In this document: positions 1 to 12,511 of the stretch, one piece after another
Layout of the letters: each line of letters opens with the position of its first letter
How positions within the stretch are numbered: the stretch's first letter is position 1
Source of the DNA: Amoebophrya sp. AT5.2
Taxonomy: Eukaryota; Sar; Dinophyceae; Syndiniales; Amoebophryaceae
Reading direction: 5' to 3'
Assembly: GCA_005223375.1 (NCBI GenBank)
Contig: RXOD01003798.1
Span: 16,315 to 80,314 of the forward strand
Length of the DNA: 64,000 bases
Notes under the pieces: model-generated
Databases searched by the model: none
The model's input: only the letters and a program-made list of their open reading frames with translations
What the model was told of the DNA's origin: nothing
Translations under genes and position numbers: made by a program

Positions 1-3000
1 GGCGTCTTCCATCCGGGTCTGTTCCCAAAGGATCGATCTTGACTATGTCTGTCGGAAAAGTTTTCTTCGTGAGCTTGTGCAGCGGCTTCGGCGGAATCGT
101 TATACGCCCGCTAGCGTGTACAGCAGTTTGAACCGTGGTCAGCCGCGTCGCTTTGCGGCCCTTGTAGGAGAATTTTTCCAAATTCAGACTCTGCTTTAGC
201 GCGTCCATCGAGAGGTGGGCCTGGTAGCCCAATAGGCGCGCATTCCGGTGTGTTAGCCCGACGTAGCTCGCGACCCGCTCCCAAAGATTTACGATCTTCC
301 CCCGCGGCGTGTCGAAAGCGTACCGGTGCAAGAGGGCGTCGACACACTCGAAAAGGCGCGTAACGAACATCGTCGCGTCGGGAAGGTTGGCTGGATCCTC
401 GGTCAGCGTGAGGCCGTTGTGCAGATCTGTCGACGTCGTGCCAACTGATGTGGCTGCGCGGATATTAACTGTAGCAGCCGTGGAGGAGGACGCTAGCACG
501 GTCATTGGGTCACCTCTGGCCGATGTGCTGCTCGCGGTCGGTGTGCACAGAGCGAGCGTCGTACTCGTACAATTACCAGCTGCTGCGCCTAAATTTGGTG
601 CATTTCGCTCCTGTTGCGCTTCATTCCAGAGGTCTTTCACGCTCCCGGTCTCAATTTTGGGCGCAGTGTCGCTCGATTTCCACTTCAGGATTTCTTCTTC
701 TGTAACGGGCCGGAACGGGTTCTTCTTCTTTTTCTTCTTCAAAACAGCGGAATAGCCGCGGTCCTCTCCGTCTCCTTCGTCGTCAGCAACCCCGCTGAGA
801 GGTGTAGTCGACCCCGCTTCTTCCCGAATCGCCTTGAGCGATGGCCCCATGCCACACCCCGCGTCTCCCTCCACGCCCATCTCAGGCGTAAGCGCTGCCA
901 GCTCCGGGGCACCGCCATCGGTCCCACATGGCGTCCCGTTTCCCTCGAAGGGCGTGAAAGTCGCGGGAGCGATGGCGCCCTCCCACACTGTCTCCCCGTC
1001 GCACCCAATCAGATAGTCCCCATCCTCCAGAGCGAGCTCGTCCACGGCTGATGCTTGTCCAGCAGGGGCGAGGCCACTTTCGAGTGCGTCTTGGCGGTCT
1101 TCGGCGACCTTCACTTGTTCTGCGTCCTCCGCGTCAGCGTCGCACTCGACTCCGGCGATTTCTTTCTCACTCTCAGAGCCGTCGTTGCTGACACTGACAC
1201 TGATGCTGCTGCTTTCCTCCTCGTCCTCCTCTGAAGTGCTCAACATGTCAGAAAACTCAGGCGGTTCCTGTCTCCCTCGCCCCCTGGGCGGCCGGCTCGC
1301 CGTACTCGCCAAACAGGAGCTGGAGAGCGATGGCGATGCTGCGACAAGCGCGTGCGTGGAGGCAAAGCCCACGTTAAGATCGGTTTCCGTTCCTTCGTCT
1401 CCCTCGACAGCGGCCACACAAGAACGAGCACGCTCGCGATTTTTTCGGATCTGCTCCTCTTGTGCCTCATTTCGGAAGCTTTTCACCAGATCTTTCTGCC
1501 AGCACACCCAAACCGTATCGCCGTCGTAGTCGCCGCCGCCGATCGGGTCGCCGGCCGACCGTTCCAGCGAGGCATGAGCAGAAACCACCATCAGGTTACG
1601 CGGATCGCCCATTCTCTTCTTAATCGCGTGGATAACGGCTAAATCCTGCACCCTGCGCCACTTTTCCATGTCGGTAGGTAGAAACGAGGGATTCTTGCCG
1701 ACCAAAACGCAGTCCGCATCATCGTGATCGTCGTAGTTTGGATTCGCGCGAGCGGCTTTGGCGGCTTTGCAAGTCTCGACTTCTCCGTCCATTTCCGTTT
1801 CCACATCGTCCTCATCATCACTCGTCTGCCCGTCGCGTCCGTCGAGCGCCTCGGTGCCACCATGTTCACCCAGGAGTCTGGCACGGTGGTTGTTCACTGC
1901 TTGCGTGTCCATGTCCTCTGGGCCCACCTCCTCACCCACTTCTGCGCCTGCGCCCGAATCCGCATCAGTAGAAGTTTTCAGCGCCTTCTTTTTGAAGGTC
2001 GCGCTTCGCTGCAGCTGCAGGACAGGTTCGAAATAGCACTCATACTGCCGCAGCAATCCAGTGGGATCGCTCACCCACTTCACCGCGACGGACTCCGGCA
2101 CTGGATAGTGCGCGTTGTCCTTCCTTTTTTCCAGTACTTCATCGTGCATGTCTGCGACGCGGAGAACAAGACCTGGTTCGGAGTGCAAAAAATCGCGAAA
2201 CAGCATGGCTACGCGCCGCTCGAACAAAAGCTCGTAGCCAAACGCACCTGGCGATGCGGCTCCGCCACCTTCGTCTTTTCCAGCGTTCATCTCTTCGTTT
2301 CGCATCTCCCAATACGCTCGGCCCCCGGCCTGGCGCGCCCACTTATCCAGCTCGTCGTACCACTCGCGCGTCAAGCGCCTTGCTTCCTTCCAATCCTCAC
2401 AGTCTTTCGCAGCCTTCGAGACTGTTGGTTGTCGTTCCGCCGTAATCTTCTTCCGCAGGTCCCGCACCGCGACTCCATACCGCGAGTTGCACGGCTGCTG
2501 GTGCAGTGGCTTTTTCAACCACGCTCGCATATCCTCCGTCGTGGGAAGGGGTTTGCGTTCTGAGATGCGTTGCAACTCCTGGACGAGACCCAGAATCGCG
2601 CCTAAACTCCGCTCCTCGTCCACGTCCACGTCGACCTCCCCACCCTGGCCCGCGCCACTGCAGCCGATCATCTGTTCCACGTCCTTTCGCTGCAACTCAA
2701 GAATCTGCTCAGTGGAGACGCCATTATGTGTCAGCGCGTGCACGTACTGCGTGTTTAGTCGCGCGCAAGGCTTCGGCTTCCAATCCACTGTCCCCTGCGC
2801 GCAAACCTCGATGACTCGCTGCCCCGCCGTCCACTGCGACGGGTCTGGGCAGTATTTAACCATCGAAAGCGGAACCTGAATACAAAACTTCTTCGGCTTC
2901 AAAACTTTGCGCGTTCGTTTGCCCAAGGCTTTATCAACGAAGAGCATGCCTTTCACGGGGCCACAGCGTACCTGCACGGCAACAATCCCACTCACGAACT

Positions 3001-6000
3001 GCTTTTTGTGCACCCGACAAAGCATATCGCGAAGAAACATCGCGACGTCGGCGCTCATGCCGCCGCAGCCATCGTTGAGAACTGCGCCAGTGGCGCCCTT
3101 GACGTCATCGACCACTTCGATTTCGTGGGGTTGGAGCTGCAGCGTCTCCCACGTGTCACTGGTGAGGAACTGGAAGCGGGCGCAGAGTTTTCCGTAGTTG
3201 AACTTCTTGTATTCGGGGGCATGCGGAAAGCCCGGCAAGTGCCACTCGGCCAACGTCAGAAAAACAAAGGCCTGCAAACGCTGCAGGCGCGAGCCGTGCT
3301 CCTGCTCGCCCCCGTTTTTGCTCGCGTCCATCTCCTCCTGCCCGAGCAGGCCAGACAGCACTATTTGGGCGAGACCGCCGTCCCAAAACTGTTCGTCGGC
3401 ATCCTCGAAGTGCAGCAGCCACTCACTCACGTTTTCCGCAAATTCCAGGAAGTTGTTTGCGCGCGGATCGACGCCTTCCGCGCCCTCTTGCGCTACGCGG
3501 TTAGAGAAACGCTCCAAAAATTTTGTGTCCGCGCGCCACTTGTCCAGTTTGTCGCGAAGCTTGTCGTATGCTGGCTTCAGAAACCTGACGTCTACTGTTC
3601 GCGAAAGTGGTACTTTGACTTCTTGCTCCAGCCGTCTCTGCTCGCCCGGCAGGAAAGGCAACGCCCGGCTGGCACCAGAGTTGACATCCTGCCTCTCAAC
3701 ACGATGATCAGCGTCTTCCACGACTATTCCCCCTCTTCCACAGTCTGCCAATACTTCCTCGTGCGCCCGTCGAAGCAGGTCAGCGCGCAAACCACGGAAC
3801 TCCCCCGCGCGCTTCTCGTTCGCGACGTCCGGCAGGGTGCGCTCTTTCACAACCATCCAACGAAGAAACGCCTCCACCGAAATGTACAAGTAGTTCCCTG
3901 CGAAATTGTGGTGGGGAACGAATTTTACGTAGATCGCGTCGTCCTCCGGCGTCTGCAAAAGAGTCGGAAAAGACACCTCGTTTTTCCGGTTCGTAGCCAT
4001 CGACGGGGGCCGCACGACTATGAACGCTTTTTGTCCGAGCTCTCGCGTCAACCGACACTGACGCTTCAAATCGAGTGTGTCGTTCGTAGGCGCGCAGAAG
4101 TGTCGCGCGAGGTCCCGCGTCGGCCACTCGTTGTTGAAGCGCACGCGCCCGCGCCCGCCGCGAGAGACTTTCTTATGTTGATTATGATTTCGCATTCGCT
4201 CGCCAGCGTCTACTTCTTCTTGGAACTCCTCCGCAGCTGAGTGGCCGTCGGCGCCGTCGCCTGCAACATCTTCATCTTCTACCACCATTTCGTCCCCATC
4301 AGCGGTATGCTCAAACAAGTCGTCGAGCGACGCGAACTCTCTCTCATCCGACAGCTGGGCACACGGACTGCACTTCGTCTCATAACCGGCAGTCGCGGCT
4401 GCGTCCTGCTCATCGTGATGACGATCGACGTCATCTCTGCTATTCCTGCTAGCTTTGCCATTACGTACCCTCTCCATCTCTTCCAACTCCCACAGCGGCG
4501 ACCGGGCTCGGTTAAATACCCACGCCCATAGCTCGACCGGCGCTCCAATCAGCTCCTTGTTCTTTTTCACCCACTGCTGAAAGGGAGCAAGCAGTTTTGC
4601 TGTCGCACTCGCAGAAGATACGTCCGACATCGCCACGCGCGTAGCGAATTCTGGAGAATCCAGCAAAATGCTCGCAAAGTCTTTTCCCTTGAACTGGCAT
4701 TCTGGTTTTTTCGTGAAAACTTCCTTCGACACCGACAGCGGAAAGCGCTTCGCAGAATCTGCAATGTTGTTTGGCGTGCGCAACTGCTCGTAGACAGTTT
4801 TCTGCATGTGGTAGTAGTGGCGGAAGACCTCGGGGGCCTTCCGCGGTTGAGGCAGTTCGATTTTGGAAATCCGTGGTTGCGGTAAGCGAAGGAAGATTCT
4901 CCGTTGAGGCGACGAGGTGGACAGTCCCGTGCGCATACGCAAGACCTCCGGCGTGTTGAAGAACGCGTCGTATGCGTCAGCATGCTTGTTGAACCTGTCG
5001 GCAATGTCTAGCCGCTGCTGGTTCCGCGTGAACCTTCTTTTGTTCCGCAAGAACATCTGCATCCCCATGAGTCCCTGTGGGCGGTCGTAGCGAGTCTTGT
5101 GCGTCACTCGGTCACGCATTCGCACCAAAGCACGTCGCGTCGCGCCAAGCGTGCACCGCTTTGTTTCCAGAATGAAATACTCGATCTCCTCCTGATGGTG
5201 ATGCGCATTGCCTTCATCAAGTCCGTCAGGCGGCCGGAAGTAACACCTTTGGACGCATCCGCATCCCGGCACCCCACATCGCAGCGTGACGCCGAGCGCC
5301 ATCCGCATGCCATCTTGCTCAAGTAAGCTGGGAGCCGTGTAGGTGGCTACATCCGACCCGTCATCGAGAGCCACTCCGAGGAGGATGGCCGGAACTTTGC
5401 GGCCGTCTGCGAACTTAGCGGTGTTGCGAACGGCGAACCGCCAGTCGCTGATCGGCAAGTCGTCCGCCCTACTCTCTGGAGGATTTTTCTCGCGTTCGCC
5501 GCCACTGGTTGTCGTGCTCGTGGTGCGAATTGCTACTCTGCTTGCTTGAACAAGATGGCCCAGAGTGCGAGACATCTGTAGGTCGGTTCCCGTCCATGCG
5601 TCAGCCTGGGGCCAGATCACGCGGGCGCGCTGGAGGCCGTACCGAAATATCGTCAATTCTTCCTCCTTTTCGAGGGCCTGTCTTTGCTGCTTCTTGAGCA
5701 ACGCCCGCAGCTCCGCAGTCGTCACCCACGTTCCCATCTCGGGCATGTATTCGACGCGGGGTATCCTGGTGCGGTAGTAATACCCGTTCGTCCACTTGCT
5801 CGCTAAGTCGTCTTCCTTCTCTCGGCTCGCCAAGTCTCTTCCGCTCTTGAAGTTCATCTGATTCATCTGAAGAAACCTCGTAGAACTATTGATGTCGTCA
5901 AAGTAGCGGAATGAGTCCGGCCAGTTCCCTAGCTTGCAGAAAGAACTGAACTGAACGCGCGGCACCTCGTTCTCGACACCCAACAAGCCGTCCAACCCCT

Positions 6001-8523
6001 CCATCAACGTGGTGTACGCTTCCTGGAATTCGAACCGCAGAAGCGTTGCCCCATCCTCGCCCACCTCTTCGTCCCAGACCTCGTTAAAAAACACGAATTT
6101 TTGCCGCGCCTCCGCCGCGAGCCTCAGCCCTTTTTCCACCACCTGGTCGGCATCGCGCTGGACACGTGTCCAGCGGTGTATGTCTTCGAAAGCAGGGTAG
6201 CCAGTGCTAGTTTTTGACGCGTCTTGTACGTCGTTGCGGTCCGGGCACAGAATGTTGTCGCGCCAGGAGTCACTGAAAGAAATAGCTTCGGCGCGAGAAA
6301 TCAGTATGTCCAGGTGGTGTCGGGCATTCGAAACGAGTGCGTCAACCTCGTCAAGAACCTGGCGCATCCGCTCCCGCGCCGCCTCGGGCCCGAGGAAATC
6401 CGCGAAGAGGTGGTCGCGCTCTGGGGTCACCACCGCGGGATCTTCGGCGGAGTCGGTAGAAGTAGGCGCTGCTGCGCGAATCGGAGGTGGCACTTGTTCT
6501 GGTTGCTTGTCTACTTCCTTGGCGGTGCCACCTCCGTCCGATTTCTCCGCTTCAACCTCCGGAGCGTTGAAGAAGGCCGCGGACGCCGCAGGACCTCCGA
6601 CGCGCTCGCGATTGGTCTCTCGCGGTTGATCACTCGCAGGTGGCGCGGCAGTGCTGTCGACTGCAGTCCCGCTGGCCGTGACGTCGCAAGCCGGCGTGGC
6701 GCAGCCTGGCGCTTGAGTAAATGCGCTCTCGAAGGCCGAGAATGCTGGTGTCTGGCCCCAGCAGTCAGCATCGCCGGCGACAGTGCGAGAGCCGGTCTGA
6801 AATTCGCCCGCGGGGGTGAAGTCAAACATGTAGTCGTCATTCAGCACGGTGCGGGCCTGGAGCGGCTGACTGTCTTCCACGTTGGCACCGACGTCAATTA
6901 CGGTTGCAGATCCCTTCACGTTCGTCGCCGTTGCCCCGCCGTGGCACCACGAGGCAAATGCAACCGTACTGCCACCCCCAAATACGGGGTCCTCAACGAC
7001 TGGGCCAGACGCTTCCTCTGGTGCACAAAAAGCCGGTGTAGCGGAGTGCTGATGCTGACCACCGAAAGCATCTGCGGGCGCGGAGTGTCCTGGTGGTCCC
7101 TCTGCGAGAGCGTCATTTGCGATTTCGTCCCTCTTCGTTCTCTGCCTCTTCGCGTCGCGACCCCCGTCGCGGAATTTCTCATCTGTTCCGTTCGTGTCGC
7201 AAGTACCGTCTTCGCCGCCACCGCATTTCGGCCTTTTCTTCGTCTTCCCCCCGCCTGCTAGCCCAACCATGTCCCGAACCTCCTTGGCCTCGATCCACCG
7301 CGGCAACAGTGTCTCGACGTCCGCCACGAATTTCCGAAGAAGCTTTTGAAGCGGCTCCAACCGCTGCGAGAAGAACACCTTGTCGGACTCAAAATTGTCC
7401 TTGGTCCACACCCACACCGGCTTCGCGTCCAACGAGTCTGGCCGGAGCGACGGATTCATGTCGGGAAGCCTTACAGCTGGATCACGGAGAAGTACCGCGA
7501 GCGACTCCGGAGAGTCGCAGAAGTGCCACTTCAGGTCCTCGAATGTCTTGGGGTCCCTTGACTGCTTTTCGCGTATGAACTGGAGTAGGGCGGGGTGCGT
7601 CGCCGGTGGATCGAGGTGATTGGCGCTCTTTGTTGGTGGCGCCGCACGAACAGGCAACGAGTCCGGCGGCTCCCCATGTCCTCGCGCTTGCGGAACGCTC
7701 GGCTTCTCGTTTTCGCGTTCGACGGGTGCGCTCTTTCTGTGCTCCGGATCCTGCCGTGCCGCACGAGAAACGGCGCTCGAGACGGGACCTGACGTGCGGG
7801 CGCAGCATTGCTATTGCCTTTGCATCAGCTAATTTTATTATATCGGTTTTTAAATTTTGTATTCGAAATATTTTTTGAAATCACTTCCTCGTCCCAGTTC
7901 TCCACACTCCACTTTCCGCGTGGATTACATAAACGAGGCTTGAGGCTTCCTCGGCTTTTATGGTACTTGAACTTGTACGTATGATTGAGTCTGCATCCAC
8001 TAAGTCCGCTCCTTCGGTGCACGCGTGTCTTTCAAGAAGGGCGAGGAAGAATACCTGGCTCGCGAGAAGCCTGCCCATTGTTCTGTTCCTGCAGTATCCC
8101 TGGAATTGCATCGCCGACGTAGCTACCTGGCGGCGCCACGTGCTGATCATAGATCGTGTCGTACGGGTCACAATCCACGCCTGCGTAGCTCATGCCGTCG
8201 ATTTGCACTTGGCCCACCTCTGACTGCGCGTATACTCTGTTCATTCCCGTATACCCGTATTCGGCGTTGTCGTCGTCCTCATAGTCATATTCGTCCTCGT
8301 CACTATCTTCATCCTCTTTGCGCACCACAAACTCTTTCCCTGCTGGTCGCTCTCGCTCATCGAGTTGAACCGGAGGATTGATGTCCGCAAAGTTCAGCGG
8401 CGTGTCCCCAAAGATTCTGCTTCCTCCCCCTCCGCCGCCGAAATCTATTGGCGTCTCCATGCCATAGGCGTCAATGGGCGTGAAGTCGTTCCCAACAATA
8501 TCGCTGAATACACTCTCGTCCAT
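1..8523 (-). CDS. RNA-silencing RNA-dependent RNA polymerase (QDE-1/RDR family), 3' end off window
   Basis: Family role: makes dsRNA from single-stranded RNA in RNA silencing. Start ATG at 8523 sits in a strong CCACCATGG context. Exon 1 is 8523-8055; a GT-AG intron follows (8054-7789); exon 2 starts at 7788 and stays open in one frame to base 1, so more than 2,750 residues are visible and the C-terminus is missing. Family motifs seen: LNDGCGGMSAD near 3079-3047, then a QVRCGPVKGMLFVD stretch, an ARLNTQYVHAL stretch, and the catalytic loop GGGDYDGDTVWVCW around 1537-1496. The three Asp of DYDGD are the metal ligands of this double-psi barrel family. The GGDYDGDxxWxCW form is like fungal enzymes. 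The catalytic loop lies near residue 2240, versus about 1,000 in Neurospora QDE-1, so more than 1,000 residues of N-terminal sequence are unassigned. An acidic/Ser-rich stretch follows the catalytic loop. Confidence 0.93.
7789..8054 (-). other. Intron 1 of the RdRP gene
   Basis: Inferred from frame change. Exon 1 ends ...CCAG, the intron begins GTATTC and ends GTCAG, and exon 2 begins GTCCCG. The phase-1 join restores the long open frame. The sequence CAGGT occurs at both borders, so the splice sites lie inside a short direct repeat. The intron is visibly more AT-rich than the exons. Confidence 0.7.
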
Positions 8524-10062
8524 GGTGGGCAGCAACTGCAACGCCGGCGCCGACGCCCGGGTAGCCTCTGAATACAAAAGGAAAACTCGGCGTCGGCGCT
8601 CCTCGGGCAAGCCTTTTACGCCTCTTCGAGGCTCATGAAGGTCGAAAAGTCTTACATGCGCTGTGAAGAAAAGACAACATGTTCAGTTGTACCACTAACT
8701 TGTAGGTACATAATTTTCATGATCATTATCTTGATTGTCTATGTCTTCGAGGACGGGGATCATTAGCTTATATCGTCCCACTCCCACTGCTTGTTGTTCT
8801 CGTTCTCTTACTTTTATCTCCTAGGACCGATTAGAGCAGCGGAAGTTAACAACGAGCAAGCTTGTCGTTACCGTCACCATCAGACGACCTGCTTGTAAGT
8901 AAATTGAATTTAGGGTGTTCGTTGGGGATGATAAACATGACTGCTGTATTTCCGCAAAAATCCGAAAGCGTAGCCTGCCTCTGCTCGTAATAAATGTCAA
9001 GCAGTTTCTTTTCTGGCTGTTCAGGTCGACCTCTCCTGTGCTACTGCTTCGTGACCGTGAATGTCACTAAATCGCAAAAGCTATGCAGCTCCTCGAAATG
9101 CAGGTTGAGGTGCATGAGCGTACTGAAAAGGAAAGTCAAAATCAAAAATGGCCTTGGCGTGGGTCGTTCCGAGAGAGGTAAAGAGTAACGTAGAAATGAA
9201 TCACAGCAATACGATTACGATTACGAAAACGAAGACTAAACTTACAGTATCTATTGAGCGCCGAAAAAAAGAAGAAGATGTAGCGTAGCTAACAAAGAAA
9301 CGCCAGAGAGATCCGTTTGCTTCTCATCTTCACCTCTACCTGGGCTTTGGATTTGTAGTCACGAAGCTAGCACGACAAAGATCTTTTCTTTGGGTTTGGA
9401 CTCAAAATCTGTATCAATCTGATCAAGATCATCACGTGACTGGCATTAGTACATAGCGAGTTCATGTTCAGGAGCGTCAGGCTGTGAGGCTGGTCCATGC
9501 ATCGCGACTACATTTACGTTCGCGTTTAATTTTCCCAATTTCCTGTCGGCACAGCAGAAGAAGAAATACGGACCTATGCCTATCGACACGATTTAAATAC
9601 AGTAACTACGAGCACGAGAACGGACCTCTTCCTCGTCTACAAACGAAAAAGATACTGTTTGATCAGGATCATCATCCATTCCATGTCAATCATCGCTACA
9701 TAAGCATAAGGTCACATTGATCCTTGTTTTCTGCGAGGACGTGACGGCGTAGAACATGTAGCGCCGATGTTTCGCATCTGAGTTTCGTCAAACGAGCAAA
9801 AGGACGACAAGCCTGCTGGGCTCGCGCAGTCGCAAACGCGCACTGGGACTGCCTGGGTCCGAATACATTTTGATTTTTAGGGATGTATTGTATTACGTTT
9901 GCGTCCATCTCCGTCCGTCGGTCGAGAGAAAACCACTTTCACCTTGTTTGGTCCGTCGCAAAAATGCGCACGCGTGAAGAAAAAGCGACCATCCATCGTG
10001 GCTGGAAATCAATCGTGACGGAGTATCACTACGGGTACGGTCGTGGTCGTGGAGCTTACGAG
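8524..10062. other. Intergenic region between RdRP and RPA43-like gene
   Basis: About 1.5 kb with no convincing coding frame on either strand. It should hold the RdRP 5' flank (near 8524) and the 3' flank of the RPA43-like gene. It is more AT-rich than the genes, with short CA/GA-rich and GATTACGA-like runs near 9210-9230. No TATA box or RNA gene was identified. Confidence 0.6.
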
Positions 10063-11391
10063 TCATATATTCTCCTTTTTCTTCTTTTTCTTCGCCGGAG
10101 CAGAGCCCGCGTCGCCGTCACCGTCCCCCTCCTCACCAGCCCCCGCTGCGTCCGCTTCGCGTTTCAATCTCTCTGCTTCCTTCTTTGCTTTTTTCTCAGC
10201 TTTCTTGGCCTTTCTTTTCGCGGCCTCGTCGCTTTCAGCGACCCCCGCGTCGGGGGCGACGCCACCAGAACCTTCTGCTCTCGTCTTCTTCGTCGACTTT
10301 TCCCCCGACTTGTTGCTCTCAACATCGCCAACACGCTTAAAGTTCGCCACCAGCATGTTGGCCATGCCGCCCTCCTCTGCGTTCAGACTGGCTGCGTCAA
10401 TCTTGACTAGCAACTCCGTTTCCCCCTCTGGCAGAATCGCCTTTTTTGTCATCCATTCATGTAATCCCTTGAACTCGCCACTAAGCTCCTGCTTCGTGAG
10501 CTCGGCTCCTTCCCCCGTGTGTGAGTGTGCGCTGCGTCCGTCTATTCGTAGCTGCTTCTTGTACTTGAGTTTCATCATCTTCCGTGCCTCAGCGGCAAGC
10601 GCCTCGATATTATTTGCCGCATTCTTCTTCGTCTCTCCGCCCGATTGCACCCACAACGCGGACGCCGGGTCGTACCAAGAACTGCTCGACGCGCCATAGA
10701 AGTTCCTCTCGTCCTCTTCTGCCAGCAGGTCGTCTTCTTGGTCCACCGCTCCTCCCCCCGCGGCCAGGGCAGCATCCTTCGCGCCGCTCCTCCCGTTCAC
10801 GAACACGAAGCCCTTCTTTTGCAGTTTGTCGGCCTGGATTCTGAGGGAGAAAAAGCCCATGCAGTGGCAGATGAGGAAATTCGCGTTGGAGAGCATGACC
10901 TTCACCGGGAAGTAGCTCTCGCTCCCGGCCACCGGGCGCGGGTTGAACAGGAGTGCCTGGAAGGTGAACCGCATGTGCACGTGCGGCAGAACGGTGTGTG
11001 AGTAGCCCGTGCCCACCGCCTTCTTCACTTCCCGGTAGCAGAGCAGGAAGGCTTTGCACTCCGCGAAGAACTGCAGCAGCAGGGCCGACAGCTGCTTCTG
11101 CATGTGGTTCTCCACGCAGGCGAGGTCGTGCGGGAGAACGGAGTACTCCACCGTCACGTGGGCGCGCTCAAACAGCTCCTTCTCCTCGAGGTCCCTCCAC
11201 CCTTGTTGTGTCTCTAGCGCATCGCGGACCTCCTCCAGCATCGGAAGGTTGTCGAATTTCCCCTCGTGCGTCGCGCAAAAAATCGAGATCTCCGAATGCG
11301 CCTGCTTCACGCTCACGCAGCGCTCCTGGGAGAGCACGCGCATGCGCCGCCACCGCTGGGAGCGCGCGTGGGGAAGAGAACTGGACGACAT
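10063..11391 (-). CDS. RPA43-like subunit of RNA polymerase I (probable)
   Basis: Single exon, 442 residues from ATG 11391 (MSSSSLPHARS). Residues about 60-185 resemble the Rpb7/A43 N-terminal module: a beta-rich start (HVTVEYSVLPHDL), an amphipathic helix (QLSALLLQFFAECKAFLLCY), a REVKKAVG stretch, then VLPHVHMRFTFQALLFNPRP and an OB-like strand series ending GFFSLRI. The C-terminal third is Lys/Ala-rich and ends in a KKKKKK run, as in metazoan RPA43. In the family this subunit forms the stalk of Pol I with A14 and contacts Rrn3 in the nucleolus. The match is by pattern only, without alignment; another Rpb7-like or unrelated protein is possible. Upstream codons are open but contain no ATG in good context. 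Confidence 0.55.
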   Translation of the reverse strand: MSSSSLPHARSQRWRRMRVLSQERCVSVKQAHSEISIFCATHEGKFDNLPMLEEVRDALETQQGWRDLEEKELFERAHVTVEYSVLPHDLACVENHMQKQLSALLLQFFAECKAFLLCYREVKKAVGTGYSHTVLPHVHMRFTFQALLFNPRPVAGSESYFPVKVMLSNANFLICHCMGFFSLRIQADKLQKKGFVFVNGRSGAKDAALAAGGGAVDQEDDLLAEEDERNFYGASSSSWYDPASALWVQSGGETKKNAANNIEALAAEARKMMKLKYKKQLRIDGRSAHSHTGEGAELTKQELSGEFKGLHEWMTKKAILPEGETELLVKIDAASLNAEEGGMANMLVANFKRVGDVESNKSGEKSTKKTRAEGSGGVAPDAGVAESDEAAKRKAKKAEKKAKKEAERLKREADAAGAGEEGDGDGDAGSAPAKKKKKKENI

Positions 11392-12511
11392 GATCTTCTC
11401 TGCAGGCTCGACTACGCAGTAGTTGGGGTAACGTTGGTGTTGCTGTTCTTCGATAGTAAAGACAGTGCTAGAACGATGTGGGTGCCTCAAATGTGCTTCA
11501 GTGTACACGAAAAATTGCAATGGTGTTCTGTTCGCGTCTGCGGGAGCGGGATGTCGTCGTGTTGCTTGGTTGTTGTTGCGTCCTCCACTACATATATAAA
11601 TCCGTTTTATACGCTGAACAAAAACAATGAATGTATTCAAGGGTTGCCCTTGTGGAGCTTTTCAGGATCCCAAGAAAAAGACACCACTTCAGCAAGTGAA
11701 CACGGCATTTCTGGATCGCTTCCAGCACTGACTCCATGTGATCAGAAAACTCGGGATCAAGATGAACATGCTGGGGGATCACTGAAGATGGATCTGGTCA
11801 CACGGGATCTCGATCCTTTCACACGCCGAGTGTAGAACAGGTAGCTAATTTTAGCTGCAAGCAGCTGTAGCGCGCGTCGTTTAGTCTGCCCAGATCGCAG
11901 GAGCCTTAATTGAATGCGTATTGCTGGTTGGAGTCACAACCGGAAGTCCAAAGTGGAGCTTGCTGGAAAATGTTGGGTTGTTCGTCAATGAATTGAGAGG
12001 GTCTCTATCTTCTCGGCCTGACTTTCAACCCGTTGGGAGGTAGGTGGAAGATGCCCGGGCCCGAAAAAACCATGTTTCCAAAAAAATTGTACAAGAATCA
12101 ATTTGGCCGGAGGTGCTGGCCGTCATCAGCAGTGCTTCGTGTTCGTGGTTCATCTGCAAGTGTAAGTGTTGAAATGAAGACGATTCGCCACAGAGGCCTC
12201 AGGACAGCACTGCTTGTACGCAGTACCGCCTACGTCACGCGAAGGTTCTTCCTTCGTTGTATGTGCTTCTTGCGAATGACGTAAGCGTAACCGTAAGTAA
12301 TAGTCAAGGTAGAATCAATTTAAAGTCTTGGTGGAGTAGGGGTAAAGTAATCCAATTTAAAACTCTGTTTTTTCTGCAGATTGCACTGCTGGCTTAGGTA
12401 GCCGAAGCCCGTAGCAATTCTTCTTCTCTCTTGATAGTTGGCAAGTGCCTTCAGCAACGATGCACGTCAGAGAGGGAAGCGGATCCGAACCGGGATAGCG
12501 TACGTAGTCGG
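11392..12511. other. Intergenic region
   Basis: About 1.1 kb without a credible gene. It contains GATC-rich sequence around 11740-11815 and a small perfect hairpin (AGCTGC, 2-base loop, GCAGCT) near 11863-11876 of unknown meaning. Confidence 0.5.

Noticed and set aside
3008..4240. Plus-strand open frame (410 codons) inside the RdRP
   Set aside because: It lies opposite the motif-bearing RdRP frame, and contains no domain signature or plausible start context.
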